This document shows, in pieces, positions 12,951 through 25,139 of a stretch of 64,000 nucleotides of DNA (its first letter is position 1; the number at the start of each line of letters is the position of its first letter). The notes beneath the pieces were generated by a model. That model had not been told where the DNA came from, did no database searches, and saw only the letters and a list, made by a program, of their open reading frames with translations. The stretch covers positions 11,103,001 through 11,167,000 of the forward strand of contig NC_079477.1 in the NCBI RefSeq assembly GCF_026230105.1, given 5' to 3'. The position numbers and the translations under genes are program-made. The DNA comes from Diorhabda sublineata. Lineage: Eukaryota > Arthropoda > Insecta > Coleoptera > Chrysomelidae.

Positions 12951-14400
12951 ATTACTTCTGTCCCTGTTAGCTTTTTGAGGAGTACGTTGGATGAAGAAGA
13001 CTTCATTTTTGTATATATTTCGAGAATTTTTGACAAGATTTAAAAAAAAATTCTAATTTTTACTCCGTTATTATTTATATATTCATTAATTTCTTCCTTC
13101 TCAATATACTTCATCTTATTTGTACCACGTTTTATTTTTTATCACATTTTTTGTTTTTTTAATAAGGGTATGGAATTTTGTTTCTATAGCTTTTATATTG
13201 AGTTTAAGATGTGGAGCATTATATTTTACGACAAAACATGCAGTTTCAAATGAGCACATTAATTTTAAAAAAAAATATGCTTGCCATTTTGAACACATAC
13301 ACATGTCTTGAGATTTTAGGAAATTTATCAATGTTAATTTTTTGAGCCTGTTGTTAACTTTTTTTTTGTAGAAAACCATAATTAGTACAAAAGGGTAATA
13401 GTAATAGTTCATATTTGTCTAAAATAGAATTGGTTAAAATTTTTTCCAGATTAATTTCTGTTTTCGATACGTTATTTACTATTTTAGCTACTACGACCAC
13501 CATTAAAATTAATCAATTAAAAACTCATATGAATACGTGAAATTACATATTATACATACGTCTAAAGGCTTGCGGAAAAGATTAATGCTTCTTAAATGAG
13601 ATAATCATTATAACTTTTTCTCTTATTTGTATATTTATCAAGTTACCAAAGATAATTTTGTGCCATCAAGAAGTGTGAAACGGCATCGTCATTTTGCAAA
13701 ATATTTTTCAAATTTTTATTGAAAATACACTAATTGTTAAGTTAAATAAACATGGAAGAAGAATTTGGATTTGCAGAAATTGCGTGAAATGTAACTCAAA
13801 AATTACTTCCGGAAAAGTCTACCATAAATTTAAATTTAAACATTTACATAAGTAAATTCATGAAACGACAATCAAAGGGCCATAAATCGAGTTTCCTAGA
13901 TGTTTACAAGAAATCTGTTCAGAAGTAAATAATAAACGTTTTTTTTTACATATCGCAGGAATAAATAAACCGAAAACCCTGTTGTTATTGACTAGATTGG
14001 GAAGATTTCTTTTATAGCCTAATATTTAAATTTGCCAAACTTCAAGGACTACACAAATTATCAAATGTAATACCACAAATTATCAAATGTAATACTTAAT
14101 AATATAAAAAATTCTTTTACTGTAAATAATAATTTCAAATCAGTTTTGATGTTAGATTGTTAGATTATGTTACTCAAGTCGTGAAATTTTGTCACAGATA
14201 TGTTTTTTATTTTTCACTTTTCCGTACAACTCTTGGATTTACATAATTTTTTAGAATCAGTTTTATATAGTTTTTTAGCTATTGTGTAAAATTTTCTATT
14301 TAAGGTTGCTGGAGTTAAGCCGATGACATGTAATATATAATCAAGAAAAAGAATTTTTTAGTGTGATATTCATGCGTGAAGTAATATATTAAATTCTAAT
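12950..14400. other. Unassigned, very AT-rich DNA
   Basis: No gene recognised. The words ACAAATTATCAAATGTAATAC occur as a short direct duplication near 14,055-14,095. The overlapping opposite-strand frames at 13,116-13,412 look like AT-rich chance frames. Confidence 0.4.
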
Positions 14401-15725
14401 GTCGCAGTTTGTAATTTGTAACTCCTCCATAACGGCTTGGCCGATTCTCATGAAATTTGGTGTGCATATCGGGTAGGTCTGAGAATCGAACAGCATCTAT
14501 TTTTTCATGTCCCTAAATGTTAAGGGTAGTCCACCTCTAAATTTTTAAATTATAATAAAAAATATTATATTACCCTAAATTTTTCACCCCTCTACGATCA
14601 ACCCCTGTTTTTCCATCATGATTTTTTTCAAGAGACACCAGTTAATGCGTGCCTCGGTTCATTCACATCAAATAATTTGGGTCGTGTATATATAATAAAT
14701 CCAAGGCAGACTGAGTTCATTTTTCTGCGAATGTTGTTGGTTAATGTCGCCGGACCATTGTCATTTCAAGTTATACGCAAAGTAGATGGACAACAGTATC
14801 CAACGTATAAAGATGCATGCCTTCCACTAGGCTTGCTAAAAGACGACAATCATTGGGACAGTATGTTTGCTGAAGCAGCACAGGAACACAAATTCGTCTA
14901 CTATTTGCTATAGTGCTGACTACATGTTTCCGGCCCGAGCACAAATGTTGTGAGATAATAACAAATATTCAATGACTGATTATGTATTGTATTGACATCG
15001 TACAAGGTACAACAATCTAATGATACCATTCAGTGATACAATGTACAATGAAGGATTGATTGCTATCGAGGATCATTGCATTGCTATTACGAATTTTCCG
15101 ATCATCTGATTTATTCAACACAGATATGAAACGGACTTCAGCACAATCATCGACTCGCAAAATACTCTCATCGATAACATATTTCGCAATGTACACACAC
15201 AATATGAAAGTCATAAGTAGCTGGCAGAAAGAGCGATTTTGGCAGCAAAAAATGTGGGCGTCAATGAGTTAAATTTAAAGATACAACAGTTGTTGCCTGT
15301 GACTTTGTGTCATACAAATTGACTTTCATTGGATTTGCCAGGCACACCACTATACCATTCACAACTGAAGGTTAGATCTCCGATCTGCATCATAACTTGA
15401 AACCCCCCACGGCTGTGTAATGGCATACGACTAGTCATTAAAAAATTAATGAAAAACTGCCACGAATCCCTATGATTTCTACAGATGTGCCAATAGAATT
15501 CAAACACACTCAATTCCCAATTAAATTGGCATTTGCTATGACGATTAATAAGGCACAAGGCCAAATATTGTCTGTATGTGGCTTAGATTTGGAAACATAA
15601 TGCTTTTCTCACGGACAACTATATGCTCTCGCGTGGGAAAACTATCCAGTTTGTTTGTGTTGGCTGAAGACGGACTAAACAAGAATATAGTACATTCTAT
15701 TACGCTGAGAGATTAATCTTTATTT
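14400..15725 (+). mobile_element. Helitron remnant, Pif1-like helicase fragments
   Basis: The plus strand carries two separated pieces of a Helitron Rep/helicase protein. At 14,677-14,913 an open frame reads GRVYIINPRQTEFIFLRMLL, VNVAGPLSFQ, the DGQQYPTYKDAC block and LGLLKDDNHWDSMFAEA; this is the region leading into the helicase domain. At 15,370-15,720, across frameshifts, the C-terminal helicase motifs appear: NPPRLCNGIRLVIKKLM, then an FKHTQFPIKLAFAMTINKAQGQ-like stretch and the final SHGQLYALAW/LAEDGLNKNIVHSITLRD-like end. The helicase core between them is deleted. The non-coding leader at 14,410-14,540 may belong to the same element. Replication would be rolling-circle in an intact copy; this one is dead. 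Confidence 0.85.
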
Positions 15726-16252
15726 TTTTTTAACTTTCATTGTCTACCACGCTTTCGATTTCAAGTACATCCCTACATACTTATATATTAAGTTACTTAT
15801 TTGTATTGTACTAGAAAAATATTTCGTGAATATAATTTTAAAAACGTTTCCAGGTCAGTTAGTATTTATATAGTTATTTGTATATACAATTTTATTTTTT
15901 CAATAGATCAATCACCGTGTACATATATATCGCTATATTTTAGAATAATAAAAAGTTTGGTCATAAATCTAATTTCTTTGAATAGGCATTTAAGTCAGTT
16001 ACCAAAAGTCTATGGAAAGATACAAAAAGTGATGATATCGTTTTGCTTAATACCGCCTTACATAATATGGGATAATTAATATTCCTAGAAGAGCTCCTTT
16101 GGTACACACAATTATAGCTTGAGTATATTTCGTATGAAATCCCCTTAACGATATAAATAGATATGCTTGAAGCGGGAATACATCAAACGAAATGTATGTA
16201 TTACTTATTCGGTAAGGAGCGGAGAATTAATATAATTTGAATAGTGTTTTAT
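15725..16252. other. Unassigned DNA, probable 3' flank of the EGF gene
   Basis: No gene recognised. It lies directly downstream of the stop codon of the minus-strand EGF gene, so part is presumably its 3' UTR. A 92-residue open frame at 15,801-16,079 (plus) is AT-rich and featureless. Confidence 0.4.
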
Positions 16253-19200
16253 TTATTTTATAGCTAGTATATTCAACACGAATTGTAGAAACAAAATAAA
16301 CCATATGCTTCTTATTTGTTTGTAAACAGAGAATCCGGAGTTCCTTCTCAATAACAACTTGATTTTCTGCCAGAGGGTAAGTTTCTTCTTATGTTGAACT
16401 GGTTTTTTCTTCTCCAATTTGATTGCAGCCAAAGCTTTGCTAGGTAAGCATTGATTGGTTTTTTTATCTTTAAGGTATCCCCATCTGCAGATACATCTAT
16501 AAACAATTATTATATCATTGAAACAAAAAAATATTAAAATCATTTACAATTAACTATTCAGTAATCGTGGAAATAATAATTTTAGTAAATCGTATATTTA
16601 ACAACAGATAATAACAGTTTAATTAACTTAGGTTAGAAGTTGAATAAAACGTATAAATTATAGAGAACGGAACCTCGCAAAGTCTTAAACTCTAGAATTT
16701 ACTTAGAGTTGACGAAAGGAAGATGCTTCTGCTTTAAAGCATGTAACCGTGAAATTTAGAGAAGACTTAAACAGCGATCTTAAGAAGGTGAAGTGATTCT
16801 CATTATTAATTGGTAACGATGGTCTCGATCCTCTATGTGATATAAAGAACGATCCTACTTTACTTGATCTCGTTAAGGGTCAGATATATACCACACAGTT
16901 ATTTTATAATCTCTAATCACTAGATGGTGCCATATAGAGATTGCTCGATTGTTTTGTTTTGTTTCTTACTGTTTCCTTCCTCGTACATTGCATTTTATGA
17001 ATATATGATTGTAAGAGTTTCACTTTCTTTCGTTAATAGTGAAACAAAACCATTTTAGTAAAAACTTAAGCATCGGTTCTCATTTTCCATAATTTTCACA
17101 GCCGTTAGTCCTTTTCTCTCTCTTACTTACCTGAAACTTCCTGGTAAATTGAGGCAACTCTCCGACTCCCAATGACAGTTATGAGTTTTCGATGCGCATT
17201 CATCCACGTCTATACAAATTCCGTAGCGAGAATTCCATTCGTAACCTTCTTGAGGACATTTACAGCTCACGTTCCATCTGTTCAGGATAATATCGCTGAA
17301 AATTACCTCAGAATTACACTTGATTAAGTCGCTAATGAGTCAATAAGAATCAAGGAAAAGGCGAAAAATATTTTAATGTCTTCCTATTGAGGATAGAAAA
17401 TTGAGTTCATGAGAGTTTATTGAACTTACTTGAAGTTTATATTTTCGGTCATATTCATTTCACATACTCTTTTTCTGGGTTTATTAAGACGAAAACAAGG
17501 ATTTTCAGGAGAGTCCCAACAATCATTTAACCTCGTGAGGTGTTTAAATGGGCAACAGGGATCAGGGCAAAAGCTGTATAGAGCACAACTAAAAATTATT
17601 ATAAATTCAATTTTGTCATCGCAACGTAAATTATTAAAATGGGTGGAGTGAGTCTAAATACTGATAATTTCAATTTTTAGGCTTTTTAATTTTTTTATGA
17701 ATTTTTACTTCAGTAGCAAATTAGGTAAAATTCATGTTTCTAGCAATTTTAGTCTTTAATTTTTGATAGAGAATGAAAGTGGACCATCTGGGCTGATTTG
17801 ACAGTAGTTGCTTTAATTTCAGAAGAAACTGATTGTAACAAATTCAACTGTTTCTTGAGTGAATGGGATAGTAGAGTTCGGTCGAAACATTACACTCGAG
17901 AACAGCTTACATCTTTGATCAGAAAAATGTGAATAATGTCGATCCAAAAACATAATATTGCCACCTTTACATATAAAGTCGGAATTAATATGAAACTTTG
18001 TTAAGGCCATGAACAAAATGGTCCTGGGTTTCAATGAGTTTTCTTTTCTTAGCAATGTCGCGATAAAAGAAGGCATATTTATTGGACGCGACGTAAGGAA
18101 ACTCATAAAGGTTCTCTAGTGTTTCTGGCAGCATTAAATGACGTTGAAAAAGAAGCTTGGCTGTCCTTTTTAGAAGTGATCAAAAGTTGATTTGGCAATC
18201 ACACATCTCCGCAATATGTTAATATTGAAGAAATGTTATTGAACGCTTATCAAAAAATGGAACGCAAAATATTGATACAAATACACTTTTTGCAATAACA
18301 TCTTGATTTTTTTCCAAAAAATTTGGGAACCGTAAGTTACGAGCATTGAGAGCTATTCTATCAAGAAAACGCGAACAAGGCAAATGGGAACTCTCTATGC
18401 TTGGCGATTATTGTTGGTCTATAGTTACAGAAAAACCAGGGTAGTCCTACACCAGAAAATTTAGAAGATCGGAATCTTCTAAGCATTTGTGAATATTATA
18501 TATAAATTCATTGTTTTTGTCGAAAAAATAAATATAGTTATTGAAAACAACAAGTCCTAATAATTTTTATTTTGACGCTTCGACTTCTTCTTCTTATAGG
18601 CATTAAGCCTGTAGTTTCCAGCTTGTCACCCTTGAGATTTTGATGTCCATGAATCCATCCATCTTTTTGGAGATCTTCCTAAAAGTCGTTGTGTCCCTGG
18701 TTTACCGTCTCGTGCGATCTTTACTAAACTTCTCTGGTCATCCTGTCCACGTGTTCGTTCCAAGCTCTTTTACGTTTACGTCCCCATGTGACTATGTCTT
18801 CCACCTCACATTCGTGTCTTGTGTCTGTATTTCTCTTTCTGTCTGTTAATGTGTACCCGCATATGTTTCTGTCTAACGCAGGTTTTGTATATTTTAACTT
18901 TTGCCCTTATGTTCATACTGGTATTATTCCAGATAATGTCCCAGAGGGCACCTGATATTCGGCTGGCTTTGTTTGCTTGTCCTTTTACTTCATCTATTCT
19001 GTTCTGGTCTGCACTGATTTGTGAGCCTAGGTAGTCATTGGTTCTTTAGAGGTGACAAGGGTTGTAGTTTTTGCGGTGGATACTTGGATGTTAAAGGTTT
19101 TAGCTTTTACGTATAATGAATATAGGAGCTGCCGTAAGTCGTCTCTGCCACAATTACGGTGTCATCGGCATAGCAGATTATTCTTATTGCGCCGGTTGTA

Positions 19201-22200
19201 AGTGAATATCCTCTTATCAGGTTGAATAGCTGCAGGCTTAAGGAGTCTCCCTGTCGGATACCCGTTGGTGTTTGTGTTTCCTCTGTAAGGTTTTGGTTAA
19301 CTAATATGTGAGTGGATGTGTTATAGTTTAAATGTCTTATGATGTCTATTATGGTTTTCGGAACGTATTTCTTTTTTAGGGTGTCTACTACGTTGCTTAG
19401 CATTACCCTGTCGAATGCTTTGATGAGATCTATTGAGCACATATACGCAGGCTTGCCGTATTCTATAGCTTTTTCAACTACTTGTCTCAAAGTGAAGATG
19501 GCATCTATGATTGATCTATTTCTCCTAAATCCTTGTTGTTTTTCCGATGTGCTTACGTGTCCATTCAATGTTGTTTCAATGATTTTTGTAAAAAGCTTCA
19601 TGGTTTTGTTTAGAAGGGTTATACCTCTATAGTTATCTGGAGATTTCCTGTCCCCTTTCTTGAATACAGGAATGGTTATGCTCTTTTTCCATTCGTTAGG
19701 AACTCCTCTGCTTGATAGTATTTTGTTGAAAAGCTTTGTAAGTTCTACCTTTAGTTGTTGTCTTCAGTATTTAAATAACTCATTTGGTATGCTATCTAAT
19801 CCAGGGGCTTTCCTGTTTTTGATCTTTTATGCGTGTTTTATCTTTACTTCTTCTAATATCTCGAGGGGTTCATTGTTTTCTTCATTGTTTCCTTTGTTTC
19901 TTTGTTTACCAGTGGGACTCGTCAATTTGTTGTGTTTGTGTGTATTCTACTATTTCATGTCTTCTCCTTCTTAGCATTCCCCACACCTTTTTTTGTGCTC
20001 CGTATAGGTCATGTTCCATTTCGGAAATAGAGTTTTCCTAGAAGCTTCGATTTATGTTTATGATTTCTATGTTAACCCTGTTTCTTTTTTGATGATGATT
20101 CTTTTCTTCGGGTGTTTTGTTGCTCCTATATCTTAAATATGCCTCCCGTTTTTCCTTGGTCATAGCTTTCACTTTCGGTGTATACCATTATTTCCTTCGA
20201 CTCACTCCTATTTTCCTTAGGCCTAGCGACTTAATAGCTGCGTCGGTAATATTAGTTTTTATCTTTTTCCAGGACGTCTCTCTATCGTCCTGTTGTTTAA
20301 TGTTGTTTACTTCGATTTCTTGGGCTAGGCGAGTGTGGCTTTTGTTGTTGGGTCCCTAATGGATTCTATGTTGAGCTTATTTTCAAAAGTGTTTTCTGGT
20401 TTCTTCTTCTTCTGTATGTTTAGCCGTAGTTTACAAATAACTAGGAAATGGTCAGATCCTATGTTCGCTGAAACCAGGTTTTTGTGTTTAGTATATGGGT
20501 TGGGTGTATGGCTCTGTTCGATATTATGTAGTCTATCGTTGAATTTTGTCCGCTAGAGTTCTGCCATGTGATTTTGTGTTGGGGTTTGTGTTTAAAGAAT
20601 GTATTGTTTATTCTCATATTGTAACGTGCGCATAGTGCTTCTCCGTTCTCAATAATGTGTTCCTCATTGAAGTGGTGATTTATTCCGGGTAATATATTGC
20701 TCCCGTTCAGGTCACCCATTATGAGTAGTTTTCCATTTACCGGCATGTTTCTCAGCTCGTTTAAAAGATTGTCGTAGAATGTGTCCGTGTCTTCTTTGCT
20801 CTTGTTAATGTTCGGGGCATATACACTTATAAGGTTAAGATTTCCTGTTCCTATATTCAGTGATACTTTGAGGATTCTTTCGTCTACGTAGTGTATGTCT
20901 TTTATGAAATGTTCGTATTTTTCGGTTATGATTATTCCCACTCTTGCTGTTGATGCTCGTTTATGCTTAGCGACACCGCTGTATATTAGTACGTAGTTCG
21001 GTATTTTGATGCTTCCTTTTCATTTGAGCTTGGTTTCTAATAGCGCACATATATCTATGTTATGTTGTTCCATTTCTAAAAGTATTTCACAAGTTTTGGT
21101 GTGCCATGACATTATGTTCCAACAAGCAGTTCGAATTATATTTTTCCTCCATTTTTGTTTCCCGTTTAATTGGGTTTCCGTATTCATATTCCAATTTATA
21201 GTCGAGTTCGTCAACGTTTGGACCGTTCTATTCCGAGGCTGATCGTGAATCTGTGAGCAGATAAATTCTTTTTACGTACGGCAGGCTGCTGGCCTCACCT
21301 GACAACCCTCCTCCTTCACCCGGGCTTGGGACCGACGTTTCGACTACTTTATCAAAATATGATTTGATATCGACAATTTGCGTATTTATAATATTCAATA
21401 CCGACATCATGAATATCAAAATAAAAATAAAATCAAAATAGAAATCTGTTTTAAAAAGAAGAACTATTTTTTGTGTTGATGTTTACTTTCAGTTTTATTT
21501 GTTAATTGTTTATGGTATCTGTTCATCCTTTCCTTGAATATGTTGCTCATCATTATTTCCAAGTAATTATTTTCTTTCAATGCAGCTTTTGCTTTTTGGT
21601 AAAGTTAGAAGAGTTGACTGAAAAATGCGCGATCTAAACTTGAAAATGTGCATACGTAAGTTATCTGCTCGGTAAGTGCTGCGTTTTCTCAAAACAATGG
21701 ATTTGAATGACGAATTGGAAAAAGAGTCGAGAAACTATCTCAAGAAAGGTATAATATACAGGAGAGTAGTACTGGTATTATTCATTGATAAAAGACATAA
21801 AAGAGAAATTGCAGAAAAAATAAATTCCTTCTCAATCAGGATAACGCACCTTTTCGCAGTTGCTAAAATTCATGAATTACAAACTCCGAATTGATTGACC
21901 ATTTTCTTTATTGCCAAGATCTGGCCCCCAGCGAATTTTTCTTATTTCTTAACATTGAAGTTCGAATTGCAGGAGGGGTTTTCAATAAATGTGGACGTTA
22001 TAGTATACGTAAACGACTATTTTGATGAGAAAGAGGACAACTATTATTTCATAGGGTTAAGAATTTTGGAAAATTGCTAGACAAAATGTAAAAAAATACC
22101 GTTGAAAAAAATCTTGTTTCTTCGTCTATTTCTTATACTTTTCTGAGACAATCCTCGTATATCTGTAGTCATGGTCTCTCTGCCTAATTTTATTGTCAGT

Positions 22201-24143
22201 TGTGTTTCAAAATGTGATATTAATATGGTGTTATTTTATATTAACAGAAATAATGGACATACAATACAATTAACAGTTTTTGATTAGAGGAGAATCATCT
22301 CAGAGATATTGAAATTTTTCTTTCTTCATTTCCTACTTCTTTCTTGTCAAAATTCAAACAATATTTTCGATGTAACAAATGAAAAATTCTTTTTCTAATC
22401 GTGGGATATAAACCAATTCCATAACACTCAAAAAGTATTGAGAAATCTAGGTGGCAATATTCAATATCGATTGTATGGAAACATTCCACTGCTTCGTATG
22501 ATTCATTAACATAAACAGATATTTGATTCCATAAGATTCACTATCTATATCATTTTTAACATTTTTAGACAAATTTTTCATACCTTATATGTGAATATAT
22601 TTAGTGATAAGTATGAATGTTTATTACAGAAGCACTGTTATTTTTCTAGGGACAATATAATTACCTGAAAGGTCTCCAATCTTCGACTCTCTCATCGTCA
22701 TTTCTTGGCCCGTAATCGTAATTCAAACAGTACGCGAAATTGTCGCATTTTTCAAAAAATTTTTTTAGCTCGGGAGTTTTCAAAAAAGTATACCAACACA
22801 TATAATAGCTAGCAGTTACCCTCCATTGGAATCTTTCCAGTGGGCCTTAAAAATGATGAACATTAGTTAACAAAAGATTTATCAAATAATTAGATCAATT
22901 GACAATTGATATATTTCACTCAAACAAACAAATAGTATTCTCCACTATCAATTTTTGAACAATCGACCAAAGGTCGCAGATAGTTTGTTAAATGTATTAC
23001 CTTCAAATGGATCTGCCATAGTCTCATCTATTTCCCTATTTTTCAAACACTCGGCATCTACAATTTCTATCTGTTTTTGATTTTTCTTCCAGCTCCAGCG
23101 TTGTTCTATCATCATAACTGAAGTATCGTCTGCACGTCTAAGGGAAGTATAAAGTATTTTTTTGGCCAAATAATCAACACATTCTCTGAATGAAGGTTCG
23201 CAATACATATGTACTTCCCAATGAAGTGAACGGAGAGGAGGTTTTGGAAAACTTCTGTAATAAATCCTTAAAAAGGAAATTAATAAGCAATCAACATAAG
23301 TTTATAATCAAACGTGAGAAAATTTCTGTCTTGTTCTTATTGTAGTGAAAATAAGAGGTTTTGTGAATTTTCTTATTAATTCTCTTGTTATCTGTTTATA
23401 ATACGAGAGTGTTGGGTGTCTTAATTAATTTTAATATATATATCTGATAATATCAGTTACTCAAGATACTGTAAACGTGTTGTTATAATAAATTTTAATT
23501 TTTTCTATTGTTAGTTACTGTTCCCATTTTTCCCTTCTTTACTTTTCTTCTGCTATAGTTTCATCGGTATAGGTTAGGACAAGTCTTACAAATACTTGTC
23601 CCAATTTTCCTGCACACATATTTATTTATTACTCTTATCTAGTTGGTCTAACATTTTCGTAATATCTTATCGATTTTTCCAAATTTCCAAAAATTTTAAG
23701 CTATGTTAATATACTTCTGTAATTCCAATTTTCTACAGATACAAAGAATTAAATTGGGTAGCAATCCTGTATTGACTTCAACTACTCACTTGTAATTTAT
23801 TCTCCTCCTTGCATTCTGATTTTATTTAACTCAAGTATAAGCTTGAGATATTCACACATTTTTATCAGAAATTGGTTAATACTTTGATTTACCTTTGAGC
23901 ATTCGTTGAATCAGTTTCGTATCTTCTGTCATATTCGTTGAATTTGTGAGAACGTAGATAATAAGCAATATCTCTTATATTTTCTCTTAATTGTTCAATG
24001 TCGTTCTGCGTAGTGGTTTCAGCAGAAGTACTTCTTGAATAATTGGTATTTTTGTTACTTTCTTCATCATCAGTTTGATACTGCCGTAGAAAAACGACAA
24101 TAACAACCATTTTAAATAACATTTTTAATGGGTGACAATACAT
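16253..24143 (-). CDS. Signal peptide, Cys-rich region, EGF_CA domain and C-terminal hydrophobic segment: unnamed extracellular protein, six exons
   Basis: Six exons join with matching phases: 24143-23893, 23266-23001, 22845-22665, 17588-17430, 17295-17131, 16496-16253 (1,266 nt, 421 residues plus stop). Every intron starts GT and ends AG. Residues 1-20 contain a hydrophobic core (MVVIVVFL), likely a signal peptide; Met8 or Met12 could also start it, and an in-frame TAA lies about 50 bp upstream. Residues 85-285 hold many Cys, including PDPCCPFKH. Residues 297-313 are the end of an EGF module. Residues 315-357 form a complete calcium-binding EGF: DVDEC, then CLNLPGSFRC, which fits the Asn/Asp-hydroxylation consensus, then CRWGY. 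A basic stretch precedes the hydrophobic C-terminus (405-420), either a membrane anchor or a GPI signal. Domain assignments are from family knowledge; ligand and role are unknown. The third intron contains a same-strand LINE. Confidence 0.85.
17930..18445 (+). mobile_element. Unclassified insect repeat-encoded protein, remnant
   Basis: On the plus strand, antisense to the host gene and inside its third intron, broken frames give ILPPLHIKSELI, FVKAMNKMVLGFNEFSF and IKEGIFIGRDVRKLI (about 17,960-18,100). Then come LNDVEKEAWLSFLEVIK, FGNHTSPQYVN, LLNAYQKMERK and HLDFFPKNLG (18,130-18,330), ending near WRLLLVYS. I recognise this run (PPLHIKLGL, EAW, FLGN, HLDxFPENLG, normally followed by SEEQGERFHQD) as a protein common in arthropod genomic repeats. 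Its superfamily and reaction are not known to me. Stops and frameshifts make it dead. Confidence 0.65.
18590..21325 (-). mobile_element. LINE (non-LTR retrotransposon) with AP endonuclease and reverse transcriptase, broken
   Basis: Read on the minus strand from 21,325, a GC-richer leader is followed by ACWNIMSWHTKTCEILLEME (about 21,150), the start of an endonuclease domain. LISVYAPNINKSKED, IMGDLNG and TWQNSSGQNSTIDYIISNR (20,941-20,459) cover its catalytic half. Reverse transcriptase follows, with QQGFRRNRSIIDAIFTLRQV, SIDLIKAFDRV, TGIRQGDSLS and the catalytic CYADD (19,601-19,107). About 30 residues between the GIRQGD and YADD blocks look deleted. A tail with LGRSPKRWMDSW lies near 18,640, and the copy ends in GAAGAA-type repeats at about 18,590. 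It is near full length (2.7 kb) but frameshifted. It sits in the third intron of the EGF gene in the same orientation as the gene. Confidence 0.9.
21680..22130 (+). mobile_element. Mariner transposase C-terminal remnant
   Basis: Plus-strand pieces at about 21,850-22,080 read VAKIHELQTPN, then a degraded PYSPDLAPSDFFLF block (WPPANFSYFLTLKFEL) and VNDYFDEKEDNYYFIGLRIL with ENC at the stop. This order matches the last third of a mariner transposase. It is a different lineage from the 1.5-2.4 kb copy. It lies in the third intron of the EGF gene, antisense to it. Confidence 0.7.
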
Positions 24144-24149
24144 TTTGAC

Positions 24150-25135
24150 ACCTGTGATAAGTTTCCTACTTCTGTTACTTCCATTCGCTTATCTCCATCC
24201 TTTTTCTGCTGAGATGAATATAAATCTGTTTTACTCTTGTATTTTAAGGTTATATTCGGTAAAATTATAATGTTTTCTGTTCATAAATATACATACAATA
24301 TTTTTTCATAAATATACATACAATATTTTTTCCAGTAATTTTGTTTACAATTTCTAAACAATCAAAGTTATATTTGCATATTTTCATGAATGGATTTAGT
24401 GATTCTTCTATAAATTTATGATGGCATTAGACACATCTCTAATCTATTTTCAAAATAAAATAAATCTCAAGGGAGACGATGCAGACGATATTGAGACGTT
24501 TTATTTCTCACCAGACTCCTCAACATTCCATTGAAAAAAAGTCTTGACATCCATTCTTCTCCTTATACTCAAAATGAATAAAATATTAGATTGTAGTAAT
24601 GTCACAGAGTTTTAATAAAATTGCTTAGAGTTGGTGGAATGGAGAAAACACTCGTTAATTTTTAACGTCAGAAGTTTGTGAAGAGAACGTAAACAGAAGT
24701 TTATATTTTTCCTTTACCTTACATAGAAGACATTCACAATGTATAGTTTTTGTATTAGTATAACTACATTTAAAAGAATGTTTTAACGTGAAAAATTCGT
24801 AGAAGCCCGGTTACATTTATAGGATTATTTAGCTTGTTATATTTTCAAATAAGAAGTCAACGTTTACCACATAATGCAAAGAGAATATAACAATAGTAAA
24901 TAAGTAAGTTTGAGCAAACTAAAGAACTCGAGGTTTGATCTTTTTGGTAAAACTGGAGCATACCATGCCGCTTAAGGAGCAGAAAAAACTGGTCTATAAT
25001 AACTCGAGGAAGGATTCTGTAAATTGCCTTACCATTTCTTCACAACTACACTGCCATAACATGAACGAATTCTCTTACTTTATAACAGTTTTTTTTTCAA
25101 ATTTGGAGGAAATTTCAGGTAATTAAAAACTCTTG
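24150..25135. other. Upstream region of the EGF gene; short tandem repeat
   Basis: No gene recognised. A 26-bp unit (starting TTCATAAATATACATAC) is present twice in tandem at about 24,280-24,331. Just upstream of the start codon, at about 24,151, TATCACAG followed by GTGTC could be a splice acceptor from an unseen 5' UTR exon. Confidence 0.4.
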
Positions 25136-25139
25136 AAAT

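Noticed and set aside
19339..20556. Several plus-strand frames rich in Phe, Ser and Leu
   Set aside because: Antisense to the minus-strand LINE, whose endonuclease and polymerase motifs are clear.
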